In this document: one piece after another, positions 1 to 9,869 of the stretch
Position numbering within the stretch: position 1 is the first letter of the stretch
Layout: every line of letters starts with the position of its first letter
Source of the DNA: Bemisia tabaci
Taxonomy: Eukaryota > Arthropoda > Insecta > Hemiptera > Aleyrodidae
Direction of reading: 5' to 3'
Assembly: GCF_918797505.1 (NCBI RefSeq)
Contig: NC_092797.1
Coordinates: 48,706,157 to 48,770,156, forward strand
DNA: 64,000 nt
Translations under genes and position numbers: made by a program
The notes under the pieces: model-generated
Seen by the model: only the letters and a program-made list of their open reading frames with translations
Told to the model about the DNA's origin: nothing
Databases searched by the model: none

Positions 1-2385
1 GAAGAAAGTCAGATTTAAAACAGGGAAAAAGGGGGTTTAACGTTTTTTCTTCAATAGGATACAACGCAAACAATGAATTTGAAGTAAACGTTTTGGGTAT
101 TACATGTTTTTCTTCAGCTTTGATTATTTAGCGGAATAAATTAAGTCAAGTCACCGATGTTCATATAAGCTTGACATCACTTTAGACTTCTTATTAGTTT
201 TATTTTTTATTTTCCTATTAAAAATTCTGACATGGTTAACTCTGCTGAACTCAGTTCACTTGTTTTACTAAGAATAATACACGACATGCATGGAAATCTC
301 CTCCTTCCTTGGTGACGAGAGACGAAGAGTTTGGGTACCTCCTATTTTTAAAAAGTAATTCAACGATGCACAACCGAAGTTGTATTGAATAGGAAAGGAG
401 AAATGACATTCTGACAATTGCCGAGACGTTTCAAACGGAAAAGCTACACGCTTTTACAATTCGTTGTCAATAAGTTTATTATCCGATGTGCAAGACTTTT
501 CCCATTCATACCGATCACAGTTGGAAATAAAATCATACCGTCAACCTTAATCGACGAATAGACTCAGAAACCGACCAACAAGGACCCTCCTGTGAGGTCT
601 GTCGACACGCGGTCCTACCTCATAGTCCAATCTCACCCCTTCAGGCACGTGTCGAACGTACAACCCCCTTCCCCGATTAATAAAATAAGTAGCGGCTGAC
701 AAATGAATGTTCCACCCTCAACACTACCTTTCATCAATTCCTGTTCCAACCCTTTCCCCCACCCCCGAAAATGATTGCCCGTTTCCCCTCTGGAATCGGA
801 AAACGACGAGGGAGGCCGTGACTCGATGAAAAGTTCGGTTTTCTTATCGGGTTTTACATCAAATGAGAATTTATGGTGATTGTTTCCTTCTAGGATCTGT
901 TTCGTGGTGTATGATCAATCTTTCGGTTTGAATCAAAATTTCGTATCTTTTCAGGGGTCCAAGTTGTATTCGTTCTGAGTAGCTGTTCTTTATTTTCTTG
1001 GGTTACGTGTGTAGCAAGGGGAAAAAATAGGTGTTTTTCGTCCTAATATGAACCTACATGTTCTGGCATCAATAACTAAAGAGTTTTTGAGGACTATCAA
1101 GGTTTCTCTGCTTTCGTGGGCGGTGACATATAAATCAGTTGTTTTCAAAAAGGGACAGGTCAATTCCTCGATCAGTCTTAGTTAGCATGTCCTTTTATGC
1201 AAGCCAAGGCTCATGCAAAAATGGACTCGTTCCCTTTTGAAAAAAACTGATTCATATAACACCGCTACGTTTTCCGAGGGTTTCTTTTATAGTATGTCCA
1301 TCTAGAGGGGTCGCGTAAATTAATCACATTTTTCGCTGTGGAAAATCAACCAACAAAAAATAGGGGGCAATAAATATTTTTCGATACTTTACAAAACGGA
1401 AAAAATAGATATACTTGAAAAAAAGATGAAATTGAAAAAAAGATGAAATTAAAAATTCCTCAATTCAATTACAAATGTCTGATTGGCAACACAGCTAGCT
1501 TCGTAGGTACACAAACGAACAATCACGTACAACGAGCTTAAATCTTAAGTTAACCACGCGGGTGCCAACTCAGCGATTTCCCGAGAAACTTTTGCTGTAA
1601 ATCGGGGAATTTCACAGCGAAGCTGGACAACAAGAATCAACTCGGCTAATCCCGAAACCGCAGCTTGCAATAAATCGACGATGGTCTGTGTGCTCGGTAC
1701 GCACGCTTCGCGAGGAATGGAACCTCCGGAGAGGCCGCTGAGGTGTTTACGATGTGAGGTGCCCAACACCCTCACCTTACCACCTGGCTCTTTCTCCCTC
1801 GATGACGTAACCTTGGCTCTTCTTTTCCTCATTTCCTCCCGCCCTTTCACTCTCCGAGGCGTCGGAAGGAGAGGAGAGAAAGTCGCCGATAAAGGTCGCC
1901 GAGGCCACGCTTGGAAAATATATGCGTGGGCTAAAAGTCGCGGACCTAAAGGCTCTGCAGGAACAGTGCGGTTTGGAGAAATTCTGAGGCGGTTCCAAAT
2001 AAATGCGACAAACTACGAGAAACGGAAGTTGAGTCTTCGGAGCCACGAAATCGTAAAAACTGAAAACATGGGTGAATAATCTAAAAATGTAAAAATAATT
2101 TACGTCTCCGGCACATTTTTGGCTGCAAAAACAAAAATAATAATTTAAACAAGCAGTGAACTCCAACACAATGTGTTGATAAGGCGCGTCATTAACTCGC
2201 ACATATCAACCCCTTTAGTTTTCATTTACAGAGATTTCAAAATAGGCAAACAGCATAAAAAGAGAATTCACGATCCAACACTGCGAGGTCAAAGACGCAC
2301 CTTGACGAGACCGTGTATTGTGAAAGTAGAAAGCTATTCGATCGAATTTAAGTTTTTTGATCTGCCTCAAGCAAAATCTTATCAG
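1..2385. other. Stretch without a recognisable gene
   Basis: I see no splice-bounded coding exon, RNA gene or inverted-repeat element here. A 17-bp unit is repeated twice at 1415-1449 (core gaaaaaaagatgaaa). Overlapping open frames on both strands at about 1545-2200 lie in a locally GC-richer patch, share no family motif and contradict one another, so I do not call them genes. Confidence 0.5.
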
Positions 2386-3454
2386 ATTCTTGAAGAAAAG
2401 TGCTACGGAATAATTTAAGCGAAGAAAGGAAAAATTCTGTCGAACTCCTAGAAGATAAAGTCGATTTAAAGGTATTTTGGGGCTAAAATACCCAAATCAC
2501 CGGTAGTAAAAATCCCGTTATATTATTGAAAAGAAATTGACTCGATATAAATGCAATTGCATTAAATACGTCTTGATTTTGTTATTTTAAACGTCTTTCC
2601 ATGCAAAGAAGTTCAACCATGTCGTTGCTTTATTCATTCATGAATTGAAAGTAAGCAATCTACATCCCGAAAATCTACTGATTTGCCGTAAAAAATTGCA
2701 GAAACTTGATATACCAGGTCGATGCACCCACTCGTTGAATTTACCAACCAATTTTGTGAGTGCAAATGTGTAAGAATCAATATGCTATAGTCATTTTGGG
2801 TGCATTTATTTTTCATGAAACAATAATAATTTCAATCCCGAAAAACCATCAATTTTCCGTATAAAATCGAAAAAATCAAAATATGTCAACTCCCCGACGT
2901 GAAAATTAGATTCTACGTATGTAAAATGTAAATACTTATGTATCGATATGCTGAACAGAACTATGTGTGGACAGTCAGAAGCCCGCGGCAACATTAATTC
3001 AACAGAAAAACTGTAAAAATTAGATAGGATTTTAGCCGCTTTGCCCGCCTCTCCTCGCTACTTACAACAAACCGTTCTTATACTCATCTCAAAATTTTTC
3101 TCAGAGCTTTGGGTTATTATCAGCTTCCATTTAAACTCCGGTTCGATGGCCGAATCGGCTGCCAAAAAAGCAAGCCACTGTTGAGGGGTTCTATGAGAAA
3201 TTCGTGATATTATCGGCTCTCAGGAAATCACCCCATGGCTAAAATTGGTGGTATAAATGTTTAAGTGCTTAAAATAATCGTATTCAAGAAACTAAGGAAT
3301 TAAACTATGGAGTCAATTTCTTTTTAATAATATAACGAATTTACTACCGGTGATTTAGCTATTATAGCCCCAGAATACTTTTAAAGCGCCTTTGCGTTCC
3401 AGAATCTCGACGGAATTTTTTTTTTTTTTTTTTTTTGCTTAAACGATTCAAGAA
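2386..3454. mobile_element. 1.07-kb element with about 150-bp inverted terminal repeats
   Basis: The left arm (about 2386-2560) and the reverse complement of the right arm (about 3270-3454) align through ttcttgaa, tttaagc, attctgtcga, ttttggggct, aatcaccggtagtaa and ttatattattgaaaa, with small indels and a 21-T run (3416-3436) in the right arm. The interior carries two roughly 175-bp direct repeats and no coding frame of substance. This is what a nonautonomous foldback-type DNA transposon looks like. No exact target duplication could be fixed because the outer ends are ragged. Confidence 0.65.
2632..2985. repeat. Two diverged direct repeats of about 175 bp inside the element
   Basis: Unit 1 (about 2632-2805) and unit 2 (about 2806-2985) share the order: ttcatgaa near the start, atcccgaaaa, a ccgtataaaa-like segment, a cgtgaa/tgtgag segment, and tatgct followed by a g-rich end. 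The two short minus-strand frames across them are translations of the same repeat and are not independent genes. Confidence 0.5.
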
Positions 3455-5000
3455 ACATTGTAGTTAAAAATATAAAGATTTTTCGATTTGGACGTATGAA
3501 AAATGTTTAACTCGTTCAGGCACACCGTGTATTGTATGGAGTACTGCTGTTATTCGACCGTTGTCTTCAGGTCAAAATTCTTACAAAGAAGCCCCTTGCA
3601 AGAGGCAAATTTTTTGTAATTTCTCCCAGTTTTTTCAGCGTTAGGTATATAAATGAATTGTTTGTCAAATTTTGAGGTCAATTATATTTAATTGTAATTT
3701 ATACTTTCTTTTTTTCCCCTTCATTTTATTTTTCGTATCGAGGAGTCGAGGTTTTGTTGATTTCTTCGGATTTCGATTACTGTAACTTCTCTTCTATTCG
3801 GCCGATTTTTATGAATGAGGTCTCTTTTTATTTGTGTTTTAACGGAGAGTAAGGAAAAAATTGCTAAATACATGCGAAACAATTTTTTTTGAAAATTGGA
3901 TGAATCCTAGCGTGACGGTGAAATGGTTAATGAAGCGTGAGTAATTGGGGTACGGGTATCGGCCGCGTTGGGACCCAAGGCCCATTGTTCTTCGTGACGC
4001 CGACGCAGTGATCAGGAGCGTGGGGACGAGAGGGCTTAGTGGACTCCTGTATGAGCCACGTTTAGCAAATGGTCTAATGAGTCTCGAGGCTCATCACAGA
4101 TTGCACTTACCACTATCCTGGTGGCCCCGGCTATCAGAGCAAGGAGTACCAACTTTTGAAAAGGATAACAGTGTTGTGGAGATATGTCAAAGCAACGTTG
4201 TGAACAAAACGGAGTGAGTGAAATTCTCATTCAAGGAGTGCCGAACTGGTCAGCCATCCTCGAATCAGTTCGCTTGCTTCCGCTTATATATGCATATTTT
4301 AAATCAGCGCGCCCCATTCTAAGGTTTTTTTAAAAAAAACCAAGAAACGTAGACTCTTGGTATTCATTACACATAAACTAGCGAGCCCCAGAATGAGAAA
4401 CAAATTTTAATCATTATTATTGACGGATTAGTAAACTTTTTACACGCTTTGGAAAATCTCAGAAGTTCGCGGTAGTCACTTTTCGGTAAGGAACTAGGGG
4501 ACTCGGTTATTGTATCGAGGGGGGGGGTCGAAACGATCGCAAAGGCGGTATACTACGTATACGCGCCAAAAGTGAGTGGCGACCTGATCCTAGATATAAT
4601 TACATTTTTAGGAAATATTAGGATATATCGAAAAATGTTGACTTTTGCAGCTTATTTTTACGAGAAACTGTTAAATTCTGGAAGACCAAGGCACGCGTTC
4701 GAATCGAATAAAAATATTTTTTCTCTTATTTTTTTGAGAATTTTAACCCCCTAAAAAGAACCAAAATTGAGATTTTGCACAAAATTTTGATGCGATGGAA
4801 TTTTTTGAACATTTTTTTCCGAATGCAGCGTCTGAAAAATACGTAGAAATTAACTAAAAAACTTCCCGCAATATGACACGGCCAAAAATTTGGTAGGGCT
4901 GTGTTATAGAAGAAAAAATATCGGTGACATCCGAACTTATCTTTTGCCACACTCGATTACATTAATCAGGTTGTGATATTAGTCCGGAGTCTCAAAAATA
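3455..5000. other. Stretch without a recognisable gene
   Basis: Mostly AT-rich sequence. A GC-richer block at 3945-4160 is open on both strands but has no splice signals or family motif I recognise. A 9-G run lies near 4520. Nothing else is supported. Confidence 0.45.
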
Positions 5001-5143
5001 TATGGAAAACATTTTGCAATGAGGAATCACTATTTCTGACTCATTTTAGAAACAACACAAATGCCATTAGTTTCCCAAAACTGAAAGGTGTTTATACAGA
5101 AGAGCCAAAGATAGTGGTTCCTTTTTGCAAGATGTAATCCATA
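5001..5143. mobile_element. Family C short inverted-repeat element (MITE)
   Basis: Ends read tatggaaaacattttgcaat and, at the right, ttttgcaagatgtaatccata, inverted to each other for about 45 bp (gaggaatcactatttctgac against the complement of agatagtggttc). The same family is at 7104, 14766, 53136 and 53438. It is nonautonomous with no coding capacity. The superfamily is not established. Confidence 0.7.
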
Positions 5144-6075
5144 TCGTTTCTGGCCATCTTAATCATCTCCGCGATGAAATACTGAGACGGGTAGGTGCGT
5201 GAAACTCGGTGCGTGCCACTCGACTCAGCCCCAATTTGGAGGAGAGGATCGGCCCTAATTTAGGCCCGCATCCTTGAATCCGACCCACGGGCCACGGCAG
5301 ACACGCCTCTATGGTCCGTTCCTCATTTCCTCTCGTTGTAAACGGACGGTGCTAAGAAAAATAATGCTATCTACACTCGGTCAAGAGCTCTTGAGATGAT
5401 AAAAATACACCCGACTGAAGCTCACGCATAATTCGGCCCGCGTTCTTTCAACCGAAGCGGTGTCCGGAATGAGGATGTGTTTTGCACTCGTCGAAACGAT
5501 TTCAATGGGATAATTGGAGGCTGCGACAATTAGTGATCTGAAAACGTATTTGAAAGGCTTCAGCTTAATTCGACGCCTTTATTCAAAACCAGTCTATCTT
5601 CATAAGGTTCACAACGTTCAATAGATTTTACAAAAGAGGATCAGTTTTGTATTCAATAGCTTATTGACAAAAATTGGTATTAACGTGGTAACAACGTTTG
5701 TACAAAATTTGCTGGAGATACGTCTAAGATTTGAATATACTTCTTGTCATTTACATTTTCGAACATTTGACTTCATGAGAATCGATGTTAAAGCTATATA
5801 CATAAACAAAAGGATTGATAAATAATTTTATGAATCAAGTTAATTCAACAAAATTTGAAAACGGTCATTACCGAACACAAGAAGCAGGAAATTCGTCAGT
5901 GGGGAGGTGAATTTTTTTGGGAGAAATTCAAACGGACGGTTAAAAAACCAAATTTTCAACCCTGACATTGTCAAGTTTGGAGGGGTTTTTCGGTGATCAT
6001 TGACCAGCTAATTCACGTATCGCTTTGCTTTTCTCCTTCCTGATTCTCTTCCAATACCAAACGTTTCATTTATTT
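5144..6075. other. Stretch without a recognisable gene
   Basis: No element, exon or RNA gene recognised. The block at 5180-5480 is slightly GC-richer than its surroundings; the remainder is AT-rich single-copy-looking sequence. Confidence 0.4.
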
Positions 6076-6150
6076 AGAAGCATTTATGCTAAAAGGAACT
6101 ATATACATTGGATTTCCGTACAAGATGGTTCTTTTTAGCATAAGTCCATT
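6076..6150. mobile_element. Family B short palindromic element
   Basis: The segment reads catttatgctaaaaggaact at the left and ggttctttttagcataagtc at the right, arms inverted around a short unique loop. The family consensus from six loci here is GGACGTATTTATGCTAAAAG followed by GAACTATG. It is noncoding and would fold into a hairpin. Confidence 0.65.
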
Positions 6151-6289
6151 TGATCCTCTATTGTGCTATCTAACATTTGAAACCACTAAAAATGGAGTCT
6201 TCCTAGTGGTGCGCGACACGCTGCCTACACGCACGAGTCAGTCAGAAACGGATTCCACGCATTGTAACTCCCAGCATAAATAAACTCTA

Positions 6290-6640
6290 TGTGCAGCGAG
6301 GTACGTTTTTTTCGTGTTTCACAACCGGAGCGTTCGACGACATTTTGACGCGGGACGCAACCTCATCTCGGGATCCTCGGATAATGACGTCACGATCCGG
6401 AGACGGTCATCGACTCGCGGGGGCCTTTTGGCAACGGGGCAATTATTATATTAGACCTATTACGCTAGACGACAATGGGCGTGCGTCCGATCGTGACGTC
6501 GAATCCGAGCGAGACGTTTCATTAGCCGTCAACTAACGATGTGTGAATGGGACGTCATCCGCGCATGATCCCCGGCTCCTCGGCGATTACGTGAGTTCGT
6601 CTCCCCCGTCACCATCCTTCGCCCGCGACCCGGGAGAAAA
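6290..6640. promoter_or_regulatory. GC/CpG-rich island with three CRE-type sites
   Basis: The block stands out from its AT-rich surroundings. It holds a perfect TGACGTCA at 6385-6392, TGACGTCG at 6494-6501 and GGACGTCAT near 6549, with many CpG dinucleotides. CRE sites bind CREB/ATF bZIP factors in animals. No TATA box or open frame with splice sites accompanies it, so an enhancer or conserved noncoding element is as likely as a promoter. Function is inference. Confidence 0.35.
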
Positions 6641-6839
6641 ATGACGGAATCGACCATATGAACTACACTGGCAATTGGGAGCTAATATTTCTGACAATTT
6701 CAGAAACGACGTGAGTGCCATTATTTTATATGCATCTGAGAGTAAATTTGAGTAATGCAATGTTGGACCTCAAAAAAAAGAGAGAACTCATACTATATGA
6801 GAGAGTTTGGAAGGCTAGAAGATTTACGAACATAAAATT

Positions 6840-6846
6840 CACTGGG

Positions 6847-6890
<44 letters not shown>

Positions 6891-7103
6891 ACATTCGATC
6901 TAGAGTCCAAACTCTTGAAAACATTGACAAGAAAAAATACTCTTGATTCAATCGGATTTTTGCTTGAATCAAAACGAAATCCGCTTAAATTAAGAGGCTT
7001 GGTTCTTAATTTAAGCTTAAATCTGATTGAATCAAGAGTATTTTTTCTTGTCGATGTTTTTAAGAGTCTGGACTCTAGATCCAATGTGTTTTTTTTTCTA
7101 GTG
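6840..7103. mobile_element. Family A palindromic MITE with a 42-A run in its left end
   Basis: It opens with cactggg and closes with ctagtg. The body has the family A order: gatctagagtcc, agactcttgaaaac, ctcttgattcaatc, then the inverted half. The A-run after the left CACTGG is 42 nt (6847-6888), against 8-10 in most copies. No 2-bp target duplication survives (tt versus tg). The element abuts a family C copy at 7104. Confidence 0.9.
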
Positions 7104-7242
7104 TGGATTACATTTTGCGACAAAGAACCACTAGCTCTGGCTTTTCCACATCAGAACCTTTTTGCACAGGGAAACCAAAAGCACAAATGTTGTTTCTGAA
7201 ATGAGTCAGAAATAGTAATTCTTTACTGCAAAATGCGGTCCA
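7104..7242. mobile_element. Family C MITE directly abutting a family A copy
   Basis: Starts tggattacattttgcgaca and ends ctgcaaaatgcggtcca, with inverted arms through aagaaccactagctctggc and gagtcagaaatagtaattc. A left-half fragment of the same family is visible at about 6661-6745 (tatttctgacaatttcagaa), on the other side of the A element. Confidence 0.7.
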
Positions 7243-8102
7243 AATATGACTCCTTGAAAACGTTATACCCCTTGAATTTCCCGACACAATAGAATACCGC
7301 TTTTTCCCGAGGTCACAGTTGCGAGGTGCGCTTTAAAATTGCCCTCGGCTACGACGTGGATGATCCATGGGATCTGACTATCAAGGTACGATTCCGCAAC
7401 CCGCGCAACACACCCACCGGGATTATTTCACAAATTCCCATTGTTGAGGACGAGCAATGAGAAGATTAAACGCGCTAAGGTGACGTCACAAATAGAAAGC
7501 ACCGTCAGGAGGGCACGGGGCAGAGGCTTCGCGCCTCGGGTGAGGGTGGTCACTTGGTCGGTCAGCGCAAAACAAAAGCAACATTAAACGACCATGTAAC
7601 AACTTATTGTCAATTTACCAATAATTCTAAACATAGGTTGGTAAAAATCAACAATTGTTTACCAAAGTTGACAACGTAGGCGCTTAAGTAGAGAATCTCT
7701 GCATTGGATAAATAATAAAAGCTGAGATACTAATTGGCGCGAAATCCTCAGCCCCCGGATAATTTGAAAGTTAATCGGAGTTTCGATACATCGATTCCTC
7801 TTCGACTTTATCAAGTCAATTAATTTAACTTTCGAGCTATCGAGATGTCGAGCCCTGAGTCGCAAATGCCGGGATGTTTGACCTTTCGGCGCGACAAAAG
7901 CGTCGGCCCCGGGTCACATGTTCCGAGTTCTGCCGGGAGAGAGCGCCATTGTCTCGGTCTGCGAACCCGCGCGAATATGCTGATAGCGAGGATAAATCAG
8001 CGTCACTGCCTGATGGATCGAGAGAAGTGCGCATCGCTGAGTAACAGAGCGGGCAAAAAATAAATATAAATAAATGAATAGCGGACTGATATTAAAATAA
8101 AT
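7243..8102. other. Stretch without a recognisable gene
   Basis: Contains one perfect TGACGTCA at 7481-7488 next to a GC-rich segment (7490-7560) and a GC-rich patch at 7840-8040 that is open on both strands. No splice-bounded coding segment is convincing. A short inverted repeat (ttggtaaa against tttaccaa) lies at 7638-7665. Confidence 0.35.
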
Positions 8103-8304
8103 AGACAAAACTACGTATACAAAAGAGAAAATGGAGCGATCATATTGGTGGAGATGATTGGTTGCAATGGTCAAGAAGGGAATACGCAGACTAACAGGAA
8201 CCTACGAGAGCCCTTATAGTTTGTCCATCGTTTTCTCTCTTAGTTCCAACTAATAGTATCGCTCCATTTTCCTTTTGACTTCTTTGTCTATAGCCTTGTC
8301 TATC
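8103..8304. mobile_element. Inverted-repeat element of about 200 bp
   Basis: The left arm has gacaaaactacgtatac, then gaaaatggagcgat. The right arm read backwards has gatagacaaggctatag, then gaaaatggagcgat. The shared gaaaatggagcgat core and flanking similarity suggest a diverged MITE. No second copy was seen in the window. Confidence 0.45.
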
Positions 8305-8410
8305 AATTTCAATAATCAGCCCGCGGATGTGTAATTATATTGCGGGGAGGAACAATTTAACTCAAGACATTCTCCCCTTAATCTCATCACATCACATCAT
8401 ACTAAGCAGA

Positions 8411-8510
8411 GAATTGCGAGTTCACGCCTCGCGCCGACGCGCCTTCAATTTTGCGGATGCAACACGGACATCCATCAAGCACGAATAGTTGTATCTCTGC
8501 GCCGTCTTGC
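8411..8510 (+). repeat. Family U repeat, single core copy
   Basis: The core (8439-8505) runs from gcgccttcaattttgc through cacggacatccatcaagc to ctgcgccg. It is preceded by the family flank gcgagttcacgcctcgc. Eight such cores occur in the window, and this one lacks the 3' spacer seen at 9484 and 47949. Confidence 0.75.
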
Positions 8511-9041
8511 GACTTGAGGACTGACTATGCATCTGCCTAGCACCAATCCGATCCAGATTCGATGATGGCGGTTCGCGCCGGATTTTTCACGAGGTTGCAA
8601 ATTTTCAATCCAAAGATTAAGCCAATATAACTCAAAGAAAAATGGACAAAAAAATATTCGCCGCAAGATTAGATTTATTTAGGTTCAACTCCCTATATTA
8701 ACACAATAAGCCATAGTTACTAATTGTTACCGTGTAGCGGCTGAAATTGATCTGAAAAGTGGCGTTAAATTTAAGTGTCCATCAAATTTTAGACGATCAA
8801 GCTTTCCGCTCAGAATGTTAAACCATTGATTCGGTGTGATAAAACGAAATAAAAAGTTGATTGCAATTGCCCATTTAGTTGACTTTATCTTTAGGACAGG
8901 ATGTTGAATAAAGATTGGATCTCAAAGATGAATGCTAGCAATCATCACAAATATGGACTTTCCCAGTCGTTTGAGTTTTAGATTGAAACACTGTATGCAA
9001 ATAGCGAAAGAGTCAGAAGAAAAGGCGAGGAGAGTGTTTTT

Positions 9042-9412
9042 GGAGGATCCCTACAAGCAGCCGTGAGAGGTTGACTTGGAGACTTTAACGTTCGGGTGTG
9101 AAGATAAACGTACCCAATTTCACGAGATTTTTTGCAAACAAGATGCGACGTTTCGGTCATTTCTTTTACGCGCGTAGAGATGGAGGATCTCTGTGTGTTT
9201 CCGTAAGAGGTTGACTTGGAGACTTTAACACGAGGGTAGAAAGTAAGACGTACGAAATTTCACGAGTTCACTGCAGCGGAGATGCAAAATTTCGGTCATT
9301 TCTTTTGCCTGCCTGCGTACAAATAAAGGATCTCGAAGTGTCTTGAGCCTCCGTGAAAGCTTGACCGCGAAATTTTAACGTTCGGGAAGAAATGATAGAC
9401 GTATACGCGTTA
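9042..9412 (+). repeat. Family W: about 2.6 tandem units of roughly 141 bp
   Basis: Units start at about 9042, 9182 and 9327. Each has ggaggatc at the start, a (c)cgtgagaggttgacttgg-like segment, gactttaac, a cgtac...atttcacgag segment and ttcggtcatttcttttgc near the end. The third is truncated, running straight into a U core at 9415. The same W-U junction occurs inverted at about 30207, so W and U are probably parts of one larger element. Confidence 0.7.
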
Positions 9413-9414
9413 TC

Positions 9415-9869
9415 GCGCCTTCAATTTTGCAGATACAACACGGACATCCATCAAGTACGAATAGTTGTATCTCTGCGCCGTCGTCAACATGCGTCGTTTC
9501 TCTTGCTGTATTTTACATATTGTATCGGTTCCGTTTGTATTTTTCGTAGTGGCGCTTCAAGGGCTACGTAAGCAACACAGCCGAAGATAGGAGAGACGAA
9601 TTCGGGCCTCTTTTTTGAACTTCTCTACCGAATGCGAGACTGAGCGACACCTCATTAGCAGCGAAGAGCGGTTCCTTGCAAGCCCACGCCTCGCACCAGC
9701 GCGCCTTCAATTTTGTAAATGCAACACGGACATCCATCAAGCACGAATAGTTGTATCTCTGCGCCGTCATCAACGCGCTTCCTTTCTCTTACTATACTTC
9801 CATGTTGTGTTGGCTCCGTTAGTATTATTTTAGTGTTGCTGTAAGGGCTACGTTAACAACACAGTTGCA
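9415..9869 (+). repeat. Family U tandem dimer, 286-bp period
   Basis: Two cores begin at 9415 and 9701, exactly 286 bp apart, separated by a spacer containing gtggcgcttcaagggctacg and gcaacacagccgaag. A partial second spacer follows to about 9869 (gggctacgttaacaacacag). The dimer at 47880/48166 has the same 286-bp spacing. Short frames through the core (a recurring DIHQARIVV peptide) are translations of the repeat and not a conserved gene. Confidence 0.75.

Noticed and set aside
1545..2202. Overlapping open frames of 100-140 codons
   Set aside because: Three mutually overlapping frames on both strands, no motif, no splice signals and no codon bias that distinguishes one of them.
9615..9833. 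Recurring DIHQARIVVSLRR / NYSCLMDVRV peptides
   Set aside because: Forward and reverse translations of the U repeat core; copies differ by frameshifts and the frames are not conserved.
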